DNA of 64,000 bases from Candidatus Phytoplasma luffae (GTDB taxonomy: Bacteria > Bacillota_I > Bacilli_A > Acholeplasmatales > Acholeplasmataceae): assembly GCF_018024475.1 (NCBI RefSeq), contig NZ_CP054393.1, positions 186,001-250,000 on the forward strand, given 5' to 3'. The position numbers were made by a program, and so were the translations under genes. Below, in pieces: positions 1 through 8,535 of this stretch. Positions within the stretch are counted from its first letter, which is position 1. Every line of letters begins with the position of its first letter. Below the pieces are notes generated by a model, which was not told the DNA's origin, did not search any database, and saw nothing but the letters and a program-made list of their open reading frames with translations.

Positions 1-3000
1 GATTTAAATAATAAAAATATTAAAATTTATTCAATAGAAGATCAAAAAGCTTTAGTTTCTTTTTTAGATGAATATATTAACTCTGTTGAAGTTTCTTTCA
101 AATTAAAACCAGAATTAAAAACTGTTTTAAAAGAAAAATATTTAGGTAAATTAGATAATAATTCAGAAACTTCTATTAGAAAAGCTATTTTTAAATTAAA
201 TCCTGATTTAAATAATAAAAATATTAAAATTTATTCAATAGAAGATCAAAAAGCTTTAGTTTCTTTTTTAGATGAATATATTAACTCTGTTGAAGTTTCT
301 TTCAAATTAAAACCAGAATTAAAAACTGTTTTAAAAGAAAAATATTTAGGTAAATTAGATAATAATTCAGAAACTTCTATTAGAAAAGCTATTTTTAAAT
401 TAAATCCTGATTTAAATAATAAAAATATTAAAATTTATTCAATAGAAGATCAAAAAGCTTTAGTTTCTTTTTTAGATGAATATATTAACTCTGTTGAAGT
501 TTCTTTCAAATTAAAACCAGAATTAAAAACTGTTTTAAAAGAAAAATATTTAGGTAAATTAGATAATAATTCAGAAACTTCTATTAGAAAAGCTATTTTT
601 AAATTAAATCCTGATTTAAATAATAAAAATATTAAAATTTATTCAATAGAAGATCAAAAAGCTTTAGTTTCTTTTTTAGATGAATATATTAACTCTGTTG
701 AAGTTTCTTTCAAATTAAAACCAGAATTAAAAACTGTTTTAAAAGAAAAATATTTAGGTAAATTAGATAATAATTTGGCAGAAACTATTAAAGAAATTAT
801 TATTAGATTTAATTCTGATTTAAATAATAAAAATATTAAAATTTATTCAATAGAAGATCAAAAAGCTTTAGTTTCTTTTTTAGATGAATATATTAACTCT
901 GTTGAAGTTTCTTTCAAATTAAAACCAGAATTAAAAACTGTTTTAAAAGAAAAATATTTAGGTAAATTAGATAATAATTCAGAAACTTCTATTAGAAAAG
1001 CTATTTTTAAATTAAATCCTGATTTAAATAATAAAAATATTAAAATTTATTCAATAGAAGATCAAAAAGCTTTAGTTTCTTTTTTAGATGAATATATTAA
1101 CTCTGTTGAAGTTTCTTTCAAATTAAAACCAGAATTAAAAACTGTTTTAAAAGAAAAATATTTAGGTAAATTAGATAATAATTCAGAAACTTCTATTAGA
1201 AAAGCTATTTTTAAATTAAATCCTGATTTAAATAATAAAAATATTAAAATTTATTCAATAGAAGATCAAAAAGCTTTAGTTTCTTTTTTAGATGAATATA
1301 TTAACTCTGTTGAAGTTTCTTTCAAATTAAAACCAGAATTAAAAACTGTTTTAAAAGAAAAATATTTAGGTAAATTAGATAATAATTCAGAAACTTCTAT
1401 TAGAAAAGCTATTTTTAAATTAAATCCTGATTTAAATAATAAAAATATTAAAATTTATTCAATAGAAGATCAAAAAGCTTTAGTTTCTTTTTTAGATGAA
1501 TATATTAACTCTGTTGAAGTTTCTTTCAAATTAAAACCAGAATTAAAAACTGTTTTAAAAGAAAAATATTTAGGTAAATTAGATAATAATTTGGTAGAAA
1601 CTATTAAAGAAATTATTATTAGATTTAATTCTGATTTAAATAATAAAAATATTAAAATTTATTCAATAGAAGATCAAAAAGCTTTAGTTTCTTTTTTAGA
1701 TGAATATATTAACTCTGTTGAAGTTTCTTTCAAATTAAAACCAGAATTAAAAACTGTTTTAAAAGAAAAATATTTAGGTAAATTAGATAATAATTCAGAA
1801 ACTTCTATTAGAAAAGCTATTTTTAAATTAAATCCTGATTTAAATAATAAAAATATTAAAATTTATTCAATAGAAGATCAAAAAGCTTTAGTTTCTTTTT
1901 TAGATGAATATATTAACTCTGTTGAAGTTTCTTTCAAATTAAAACCAGAATTAAAAACTGTTTTAAAAGAAAAATATTTAGGTAAATTAGATAATAATTC
2001 AGAAACTTCTATTAGAAAAGCTATTTTTAAATTAAATCCTGATTTAAATAATAAAAATATTAAAATTTATTCAATAGAAGATCAAAAAGCTTTAGTTTCT
2101 TTTTTAGATGAATATATTAACTCTGTTGAAGTTTCTTTCAAATTAAAACCAGAATTAAAAACTGTTTTAAAAGAAAAATATTTAGGTAAATTAGATAATA
2201 ATTCAGAAACTTCTATTAGAAAAGCTATTTTTAAATTAAATCCTGATTTAAATAATAAAAATATTAAAATTTATTCAATAGAAGATCAAAAAGCTTTAGT
2301 TTCTTTTTTAGATGAATATATTAACTCTGTTGAAGTTTCTTTCAAATTAAAACCAGAATTAAAAACTGTTTTAAAAGAAAAATATTTAGGTAAATTAGAT
2401 AATAATTCAGAAACTTCTATTAGAAAAGCTATTTTTAAATTAAATCCTGATTTAAATAATAAAAATATTAAAATTTATTCAATAGAAGATCAAAAAGCTT
2501 TAGTTTCTTTTTTAGATGAATATATTAACTCTGTTGAAGTTTCTTTCAAATTAAAACCAGAATTAAAAACTGTTTTAAAAGAAAAATATTTAGGTAAATT
2601 AGATAATAATTCAGAAACTTCTATTAGAAAAGCTATTTTTAAATTAAATCCTGATTTAAATAATAAAAATATTAAAATTTATTCAATAGAAGATCAAAAA
2701 GCTTTAGTTTCTTTTTTAGATGAATATATTAACTCTGTTGAAGTTTCTTTCAAATTAAAACCAGAATTAAAAACTGTTTTAAAAGAAAAATATTTAGGTA
2801 AATTAGATAATAATTCAGAAACTTCTATTAGAAAAGCTATTTTTAAATTAAATCCTGATTTAAATAATAAAAATATTAAAATTTATTCAATAGAAGATCA
2901 AAAAGCTTTAGTTTCTTTTTTAGATGAATATATTAACTCTGTTGAAGTTTCTTTCAAATTAAAACCAGAATTAAAAACTGTTTTAAAAGAAAAATATTTA

Positions 3001-4968
3001 GGTAAATTAGATAATAATTCAGAAACTTCTATTAGAAAAGCTATTTTTAAATTAAATCCTGATTTAAATAATAAAAATATTCAAATTTATTCAATAGAAG
3101 ATCAAAAAGCTTTAGTTTATTTACCAGATGATTATTCGGGTGTAGTGGAAGTCAATTTCGAATTAAAACCAGAATTAAAAACTGTTTTAAAAGAAAAATA
3201 TTTAGGTAAATTAGATAATAATTTGGCAGAAACTATTAAAGAAATTATTATTAGATTTAATTCTAATTTAAATAATAAAAATATTCAAATTTATTCAATA
3301 GAAGATCAAAAAGCTTTAGTTTATTTACCAGATGATTATTCGGGTGTAGTGGAAGTCAATTTCGAATTAAAACCAGAATTAAAAACTGTTTTAAAAGAAA
3401 AATATTTAGGTAAATTAGATAATAATTCAGAAACTTCTATTAGAAAAGCTATTTTTAAATTAAATCCTGATTTAAATAATAAAAATATTAAAATTTATTC
3501 AATAGAAGATCAAAAAGCTTTAGTTTCTTTTTTAGATGAATATATTAACTCTGTTGAAGTTTCTTTCAAATTAAAACCAGAATTAAAAACTGTTTTAAAA
3601 GAAAAATATTTAGGTAAATTAGATAATAATTCAGAAACTTCTATTAGAAAAGCTATTTTTAAATTAAATCCTGATTTAAATAATAAAAATATTAAAATTT
3701 ATTCAATAGAAGATCAAAAAGCTTTAGTTTCTTTTTTAGATGAATATATTAACTCTGTTGAAGTTTCTTTCAAATTAAAACCAGAATTAAAAACTGTTTT
3801 AAAAGAAAAATATTTAGGTAAATTAGATAATAATTCAGAAACTTCTATTAGAAAAGCTATTTTTAAATTAAATCCTGATTTAAATAATAAAAATATTAAA
3901 ATTTATTCAATAGAAGATCAAAAAGCTTTAGTTTCTTTTTTAGATGAATATATTAACTCTGTTGAAGTTTCTTTCAAATTAAAACCAGAATTAAAAACTG
4001 TTTTAAAAGAAAAATATTTAGGTAAATTAGATAATAATTCAGAAACTTCTATTAGAAAAGCTATTTTTAAATTAAATCCTGATTTAAATAATAAAAATAT
4101 TAAAATTTATTCAATAGAAGATCAAAAAGCTTTAGTTTCTTTTTTAGATGAATATATTAACTCTGTTGAAGTTTCTTTCAAATTAAAACCAGAATTAAAA
4201 ACTGTTTTAAAAGAAAAATATTTAGGTAAATTAGATAATAATTCAGAAACTTCTATTAGAAAAGCTATTTTTAAATTAAATCCTGATTTAAATAATAAAA
4301 ATATTAAAATTTATTCAATAGAAGATCAAAAAGCTTTAGTTTCTTTTTTAGATGAATATATTAACTCTGTTGAAGTTTCTTTCAAATTAAAACCAGAATT
4401 AAAAACTGTTTTAAAAGAAAAATATTTAGGTAAATTAGATAATAATTCAGAAACTTCTATTAGAAAAGCTATTTTTAAATTAAATCCTGATTTAAATAAT
4501 AAAAATATTCAAATTTATTCAATAGAAGATCAAAAAGCTTTAGTTTATTTACCAGATGATTATTCGGGTGTAGTGGAAGTCAATTTCGAATTAAAACCAG
4601 AATTAAAAACTGTTTTAAAAGAAAAATATTTAGGTAAATTAGATAATAATTTGGCAGAAACTATTAAAGAAATTATTATTAGATTTAATTCTAATTTAAA
4701 TAATAAAAATATTCAAATTTATTCAATAGAAGATCAAAAAGCTTTAGTTTATTTACCAGATGATTATTCGGGTGTAGTGGAAGTCAATTTCGAATTAAAA
4801 CCAGAATTAAAAACTGTTTTAAAAGAAAAATATTTAGGTAAATTAGATAATAATTCAGAAACTTCTATTAGAAAAGCTATTTTTAAATTAAATCCTGATT
4901 TAAATAATAAAAATATTAAAATTTATTCAATAGAAGATCAAAAAGCTTTAGTTTCTTTTTTAGATGAA
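1..4968 (+). repeat. In-frame 204-bp tandem repeat array, at least 24 units
   Basis: The unit starting with GAT TTA AAT recurs exactly every 204 bases (1, 205, 409, 613, 817 ... 4897), so 68 codons per unit with no indels. Most units look identical at DNA level, including third codon positions. Three variable patches occur. An ETIKEIIIRFNS junction replaces ETSIRKAIFKLNP at about 775, 1591, 3223 and 4651. NIQIYS replaces NIKIYS, and YLPDDYSGVVEVNFE replaces SFLDEYINSVEVSFK, in the units starting 3061, 3265, 4489 and 4693. The array continues beyond the left edge of the window. Such uniformity points to recent amplification or gene conversion; unit number may vary between strains and be mis-assembled from short reads. 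Confidence 0.95.
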
Positions 4969-5118
4969 TTCAAAGGCAAAACATTAGTAAGTTTTGAATT
5001 GTATAAAGAAAAAAAATTAAATAATCAAAATTCATTTATATATTATTGGTTAATTTTTTTGTTAATTGCGACTTTTGTTTTATTTTCAATTACTTTAGTA
5101 AGTTTTATAAAAAAATAA
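1..5118 (+). CDS. Giant tandem-repeat putative surface protein, C-terminally anchored (5' end outside window)
   Basis: The frame is open from base 1 to the TAA at 5116-5118, so the gene enters from the left; a TTG at 775 is only an internal Leu codon of a repeat. The visible part is 1705 residues: 24 complete 68-residue units and part of a 25th, each containing KNIKIYSIEDQKALVSFLDE or a variant. The unique C-terminus has about 21 hydrophobic residues (YYWLIFLLIATFVLFSITLV) and a short basic tail (FIKK), the pattern of a membrane anchor with the repeats outside. This layout (long tandem repeats, C-terminal membrane segment) resembles that described for the stolbur phytoplasma variable membrane protein Vmp1, although the unit length differs and I cannot show homology. 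A surface or adhesion role is inference; the missing N-terminus should carry a signal peptide if this is right. Confidence 0.85.
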   Translation, partial: DLNNKNIKIYSIEDQKALVSFLDEYINSVEVSFKLKPELKTVLKEKYLGKLDNNSETSIRKAIFKLNPDLNNKNIKIYSIEDQKALVSFLDEYINSVEVSFKLKPELKTVLKEKYLGKLDNNSETSIRKAIFKLNPDLNNKNIKIYSIEDQKALVSFLDEYINSVEVSFKLKPELKTVLKEKYLGKLDNNSETSIRKAIFKLNPDLNNKNIKIYSIEDQKALVSFLDEYINSVEVSFKLKPELKTVLKEKYLGKLDNNLAETIKEIIIRFNSDLNNKNIKIYSIEDQKALVSFLDEYINSVEVSFKLKPELKTVLKEKYLGKLDNNSETSIRKAIFKLNPDLNNKNIKIYSIEDQKALVSFLDEYINSVEVSFKLKPELKTVLKEKYLGKLDNNSETSIRKAIFKLNPDLNNKNIKIYSIEDQKALVSFLDEYINSVEVSFKLKPELKTVLKEKYLGKLDNNSETSIRKAIFKLNPDLNNKNIKIYSIEDQKALVSFLDEYINSVEVSFKLKPELKTVLKEKYLGKLDNNLVETIKEIIIRFNSDLNNKNIKIYSIEDQKALVSFLDEYINSVEVSFKLKPELKTVLKEKYLGKLDNNSETSIRKAIFKLNPDLNNKNIKIYSIEDQKALVSFLDEYINSVEVSFKLKPELKTVLKEKYLGKLDNNSETSIRKAIFKLNPDLNNKNIKIYSIEDQKALVSFLDEYINSVEVSFKLKPELKTVLKEKYLGKLDNNSETSIRKAIFKLNPDLNNKNIKIYSIEDQKALVSFLDEYINSVEVSFKLKPELKTVLKEKYLGKLDNNSETSIRKAIFKLNPDLNNKNIKIYSIEDQKALVSFLDEYINSVEVSFKLKPELKTVLKEKYLGKLDNNSETSIRKAIFKLNPDLNNKNIKIYSIEDQKALVSFLDEYINSVEVSFKLKPELKTVLKEKYLGKLDNNSETSIRKAIFKLNPDLNNKNIKIYSIEDQKALVSFLDEYINSVEVSFKLKPELKTVLKEKYLGKLDNNSETSIRKAIFKLNPDLNNKNIQIYSIEDQKALVYLPDDYSGVVEVNFELKPELKTVLKEKYLGKLDNNLAETIKEIIIRFNSNLNNKNIQIYSIEDQKALVYLPDDYSGVVEVNFELKPELKTVLKEKYLGKLDNNSETSIRKAIFKLNPDLNNKNIKIYSIEDQKALVSFLDEYINSVEVSFKLKPELKTVLKEKYLGKLDNNSETSIRKAIFKLNPDLNNKNIKIYSIEDQKALVSFLDEYINSVEVSFKLKPELKTVLKEKYLGKLDNNSETSIRKAIFKLNPDLNNKNIKIYSIEDQKALVSFLDEYINSVEVSFKLKPELKTVLKEKYLGKLDNNSETSIRKAIFKLNPDLNNKNIKIYSIEDQKALVSFLDEYINSVEVSFKLKPELKTVLKEKYLGKLDNNSETSIRKAIFKLNPDLNNKNIKIYSIEDQKALVSFLDEYINSVEVSFKLKPELKTVLKEKYLGKLDNNSETSIRKAIFKLNPDLNNKNIQIYSIEDQKALVYLPDDYSGVVEVNFELKPELKTVLKEKYLGKLDNNLAETIKEIIIRFNSNLNNKNIQIYSIEDQKALVYLPDDYSGVVEVNFELKPELKTVLKEKYLGKLDNNSETSIRKAIFKLNPDLNNKNIKIYSIEDQKALVSFLDEFKGKTLVSFELYKEKKLNNQNSFIYYWLIFLLIATFVLFSITLVSFIKK

Positions 5119-5137
5119 AGCATAATATTATATGTTG

Positions 5138-5192
5138 CAAAATTAAAAAAGATATAATATATTATATCTTTTTTAATTTTGTTATTTTTTTT
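5138..5192 (+). terminator. Rho-independent terminator of the repeat-protein gene
   Basis: A perfect 21-bp inverted repeat (5138-5158 and 5161-5181) is followed by TTATTTTTTTTT. It begins 20 bases after the stop codon. The stem is almost entirely A-T, typical of this genome. A TATAAT at 5197-5202 just downstream could start transcription of der. Confidence 0.8.
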
Positions 5193-5365
5193 TGAGTATA
5201 ATATAAATCAGTGATTAATAATAATTATTTTTTTATCTTTTTTTTATTCACAAAAAATATTTATAATATATATTTTTTATATTAATAAATCATTAATTAT
5301 TAACCAGACAAAAATCAAATTAAAATTATATTTGTTATTTTTAAATATGAATGGTAAAAAAGAAT

Positions 5366-6682
5366 ATGAAATTTAAAGTAGTTATCGTAGGGAGACCTAA
5401 TGTTGGAAAATCCAGTTTATTTAATCGTATTCTAACCAAAAGAATTTCTATTGTATACCAAGAATCTGGAACAACTAGAGATAGTATTTATGCTATAGGA
5501 AAGTGGTTGAATCAAGAATTTTTTATCATTGATACAGGCGGAATTACTTTCGATAATGTTCCTTTGTTACAGCAAATAAAATATCAAGTAGAATTAGCGA
5601 TTGATGAATCTCATTTAATCGTTTGGGTTACAGATGGACAAACTGGATTAACCAAAGAAGATTTAGAAATAGCTAAAATTATTTATAAAATTAACAAAAA
5701 TGTTATTATAGCTGTCAACAAAATAGATAATGTTAATTTAAAAGATAATATTTATGATTTTTATTCTTTAGGTTTTAAAAATGTTATTGGTATTAGTGTT
5801 CAACATGGCATCGGAATAGGAGAATTATTAGATAAAATAATTCATTATTGCCCTCGTAAAAATAAAAAAATAGATCATGCAGATGATTTAAAATTTTGTT
5901 TAGTAGGGCGCCCTAATGTTGGTAAATCCACTTTAACTAATTCTTTGTTATCTAAAGAGAGAATGATTGTTTCTGATGTTCCCGGAACAACAATTGACGC
6001 TGTTAATACTGTTTTTGAAAAAGATAATCAAAGATATCATATAATCGATACTGCAGGTATTCAAAAAAAAGCTAATCATTATGATCTTAAAAATAAATAT
6101 AGTTTTTTAAGAACTTTAAACGCTATTGAAAGAAGCGATATTGTTTGTTTTTTATTAGATGCAAACGATAAAATTATTGAGCAAGATAAGAATATTGCAG
6201 CTATAATTTTTAATTATAAAAAACCTTGTATTATTATTTATAATAAATGGGATTTATTAAATATTAATGATAAAGATATTAAAAAATTTGATTCTATTAT
6301 CAAGGAAGAATTTAAATTTTTTAATTATGTTCCTTTAGTTTTTTTGTCTGCTAAAAATAAAAGTAGGATTCATACTTTATTTAACGCTTTAAAACAAGTT
6401 TTTTATAATTATAAACAAAATTTTTCTGCCCATGTTTTGAATAATATTTTGAATGAAGCTGTGCATCTTAACCCTCCTTCTTTATTTAATCAAGGTAAAG
6501 CTAAATTTTATTATTTAAAACAAACAGCAATTAAACCTCCAGAATTTGTTTGTTTAGTTAATGAACCTAAATTTATTCATTTTTCTTACGAAAGATTTTT
6601 AAAAAATCAGTTAAGAGCAAATTTGGAGTTGACAGGAATCCCTTTAAAGATAACATTTGTAAAGAAAGAAGTTTATTTATGA
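5366..6682 (+). CDS. der: Ribosome-assembly GTPase Der (EngA)
   Basis: Der is a tandem GTPase that assists 50S subunit maturation. Two Era-like G domains are visible: first G1 GRPNVGKSS at about residue 9, DTGG, and NKID; second G1 GRPNVGKST at about residue 181, DTAG, and NKWD. A C-terminal KH-like domain follows. Total length of about 438 residues is normal. ATG at 5366 gives the family-like start MKFKVVIVGRP; an in-frame ATG at 5351 would add five residues, and neither has a strong ribosome binding site. The stop overlaps the gpsA start by four bases (ATGA), so the two are translationally coupled. Confidence 0.95.
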   Translation: MKFKVVIVGRPNVGKSSLFNRILTKRISIVYQESGTTRDSIYAIGKWLNQEFFIIDTGGITFDNVPLLQQIKYQVELAIDESHLIVWVTDGQTGLTKEDLEIAKIIYKINKNVIIAVNKIDNVNLKDNIYDFYSLGFKNVIGISVQHGIGIGELLDKIIHYCPRKNKKIDHADDLKFCLVGRPNVGKSTLTNSLLSKERMIVSDVPGTTIDAVNTVFEKDNQRYHIIDTAGIQKKANHYDLKNKYSFLRTLNAIERSDIVCFLLDANDKIIEQDKNIAAIIFNYKKPCIIIYNKWDLLNINDKDIKKFDSIIKEEFKFFNYVPLVFLSAKNKSRIHTLFNALKQVFYNYKQNFSAHVLNNILNEAVHLNPPSLFNQGKAKFYYLKQTAIKPPEFVCLVNEPKFIHFSYERFLKNQLRANLELTGIPLKITFVKKEVYL

Positions 6683-7656
6683 TAACTAAAATTACTATTA
6701 TAGGTGGAGGCGCTTGGGGTATAAGTTTAGCTCAAACTTTATCTGATAATAAATATGAAATATTAATTTATGATAATAATAAAGAATATATCGATCAAAT
6801 AAATAATAGAAAACATTCTTTATTTGATATTGTTTTATCTGAGAATATTAAGGCCACTAATGATTTAAAAAAAGCTTTATTTTTTTCAGATTTTATTTTT
6901 TTATGTATTCCAACACAACACATGAGAGAATTATTCAATAAAATAAATAAGATATTAAATATTTCTAAAAATTTTATTAATCTTTCGAAAGGAATAGAAT
7001 ATATTAGTAATAAAGTTATTTCTCAAATCATTAAAGAGGAAATAGATGCTGATAAAATAAAAAATTATGCTTGTTTATATGGTCCTTCTCACGCTGAAGA
7101 AGTTATTTTAAGAAAAATTACTTTTTTAACAGCCGCTTCTTCTAATTTTGAATTTGCTTGTCAATTATCAAAAATGATTTCAAATTCAAAATATTTAAAA
7201 GTTACCCCTTCTAATGATGTTTTGGGATGTGAAATTTGTGTCGCTTTTAAAAATGCTTTATCTTTGATCAGTGGTCTTTTGGATGGAGATGATTTCGCTT
7301 CTAATGCGCGTGCAGCTTTTATAACTTTAGGTGCATCCGAAATGAAAAAAATTTTAAGTTTATTTTCTTCTTTTACAAATGATACTATTTTAAGTTTTGT
7401 TGGTGTCGGCGATTTAATAGTTACTGCTTTTAATAAAAATTCTCGTAATTATCAAGCTGGTCAAAAAATTAAACAAGGTATGATAATAGACGAAATTTAT
7501 AATCAAGCAAAACAAATAATTGAAGGTGTTTATAATTTGAAAGTTTTTTATCATTTATCTGTAAAAAATAAATTAAAATTACCCATTATAGAAAGCGCTT
7601 ATAAAGTTATTTTTGAAAAAAAACCGATTAATTATGTTTTAAGAGTTATTTTATAA
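6679..7656 (+). CDS. gpsA: Glycerol-3-phosphate dehydrogenase [NAD(P)+]
   Basis: GpsA interconverts dihydroxyacetone phosphate and sn-glycerol 3-phosphate, the backbone of phospholipids. The Rossmann motif IIGGGAWG is at residues 7-14, LYGPSHAEEV matches the family's GPSFAxE box, and a catalytic-type Lys lies in AFKN at about 195. GVGDLI and the C-terminal EG motif are also present. 325 residues is full length. It is coupled to der by ATGA overlap and supplies substrate for PlsY (10009-10629) and PgsA (23190-23840), the other glycerolipid enzymes in the window. Confidence 0.95.
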   Translation: MITKITIIGGGAWGISLAQTLSDNKYEILIYDNNKEYIDQINNRKHSLFDIVLSENIKATNDLKKALFFSDFIFLCIPTQHMRELFNKINKILNISKNFINLSKGIEYISNKVISQIIKEEIDADKIKNYACLYGPSHAEEVILRKITFLTAASSNFEFACQLSKMISNSKYLKVTPSNDVLGCEICVAFKNALSLISGLLDGDDFASNARAAFITLGASEMKKILSLFSSFTNDTILSFVGVGDLIVTAFNKNSRNYQAGQKIKQGMIIDEIYNQAKQIIEGVYNLKVFYHLSVKNKLKLPIIESAYKVIFEKKPINYVLRVIL

Positions 7657-7662
7657 AATATT

Positions 7663-7671
7663 TGATATAAT
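7663..7671 (+). promoter_or_regulatory. Extended -10 promoter candidate for the HU-like gene
   Basis: TGATATAAT is a perfect extended -10 (TGn plus TATAAT) in the 121-base spacer after gpsA. No good -35 is seen, which extended -10 promoters tolerate. The start codon of the HU-like gene lies 107 bases downstream. Confidence 0.4.
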
Positions 7672-7777
7672 TTTTTAAAGAAAAGTAATAAAAATTAAAA
7701 AATATTATTTTTTTTGATTTTTTGTATAAAATTTGATTTTTAAATTATATAAAAATAAAATAAACAAGGAGTTTTTA

Positions 7778-8080
7778 ATGAACAAACTGGAATTAATAAC
7801 AAAGTTATCTAAAGAATTAGATATGAAAAAAGTGAAAGTAGAAGAATTTTTCGATTGTTTAAATAGAGTAGTGGTTGAAAATTTAAAAGAACAACAATTA
7901 GCAGATCCACAATCAAAAAATAAAAAAGTTATTTTTGGTAATTTAGGAGCTGTCCATTTAAAATTTAAAAAAGAAAGAGTTTTTAAAGTTCCAAAAAGTA
8001 ATAAAGTTGTAACTATTCCGAGTAGATTTGTTCCTGTTTTTAAAATAGGAAAAAAATTTATTGACTTATTTACAGAATAA
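7778..8080 (+). CDS. HU/IHF-family DNA-binding protein
   Basis: A 100-residue basic protein with the HU layout: an N-terminal helical pair (MNKLELITKLSKELDM), a beta-arm region rich in Lys (NKKVIFGNLGAVHLKFKKER), and the C-terminal VPVFKIGKKFIDLF that mirrors the usual VPAFKAGKALKDAV. It should bend and compact the chromosome. The ATG at 7778 is chosen because AAGGAG lies 8 bases upstream; a longer frame from a TTG at 7733 would add 15 residues upstream of the ribosome binding site and is rejected. The arm differs from classical HU by a DPQSKNKK insertion. Confidence 0.85.
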   Translation: MNKLELITKLSKELDMKKVKVEEFFDCLNRVVVENLKEQQLADPQSKNKKVIFGNLGAVHLKFKKERVFKVPKSNKVVTIPSRFVPVFKIGKKFIDLFTE

Positions 8081-8116
8081 TTCTTTTGCTTTAAAAAAAG
8101 GAAGTTTATATAAATT

Positions 8117-8314
8117 ATGACTTGGTATAATGAGACTTATATTATCGGCGAGAGAGTTAAAGTTAGAAATGAAAAAGAAATAGGAGTTGTTACTCGTATT
8201 GATTTTGAAAAAGGTTTTATTTGTGTTTTGTTTCCTAAAATTAGGGAAGTTATTTTTAATTACCCTGAAGATTTAGAAAACGAAAATATTAAACCTTTTG
8301 TTGTTCGAAAATAA
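8117..8314 (+). CDS. Small conserved-looking hypothetical protein (65 aa)
   Basis: The family is not recognised. The product is hydrophilic with alternating hydrophobic residues (GERVKVRNEKEIGVVTRID), which suggests a small SH3-like or KOW-like beta barrel; this is inference from pattern only. AAGGAAG lies about 13 bases before the ATG. It sits between the HU-like gene and rpmG on the same strand with short spacers, so it is probably co-transcribed with nucleoid and translation genes. There is no signal peptide or membrane segment. Confidence 0.6.
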   Translation: MTWYNETYIIGERVKVRNEKEIGVVTRIDFEKGFICVLFPKIREVIFNYPEDLENENIKPFVVRK

Positions 8315-8351
8315 TATATTATTTATTTTAAATTAAAAAAAAGGTTTTATT

Positions 8352-8501
8352 ATGAGTGATTTAGTAAAGTTAATCTGTACAGAATGTGGTAGAGAAAATT
8401 ATCATACTTATAAAAATAAAAAAAAACATCCTACTCGTTTAGAATTTAAAAAATATTGTTATTTTTTACGTAAACATACTTTACATAAAGAAAAAAAATA
8501 A
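8352..8501 (+). CDS. rpmG: 50S ribosomal protein L33
   Basis: A 49-residue gene. The product [20 protein letters not shown] continues with [16 protein letters not shown] and ends [10 protein letters not shown], a clear L33. The first zinc pair CTEC (residues 9-12) is intact. The second pair, normally CxxC, reads CYFL, so one cysteine is lost and zinc binding is probably impaired. AAGG lies 8 bases before the ATG. It precedes the aminopeptidase gene by 34 bases. Confidence 0.9.
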   Translation: MSDLVKLICTECGRENYHTYKNKKKHPTRLEFKKYCYFLRKHTLHKEKK

Positions 8502-8535
8502 AATTTTATTTTCGCCTCGAGGGAGTTTTTTATAA

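Noticed and set aside
1-4968. CRISPR-like array because of regular spacing
   Set aside because: The period is 204 bases, the whole unit is repeated with no unique spacers, and it is an open reading frame.
775-5118. A gene starting at the TTG of position 775
   Set aside because: The same frame is open from base 1 and the TTG is the Leu of a repeat-junction variant; there is no ribosome binding site. The gene starts left of the window.
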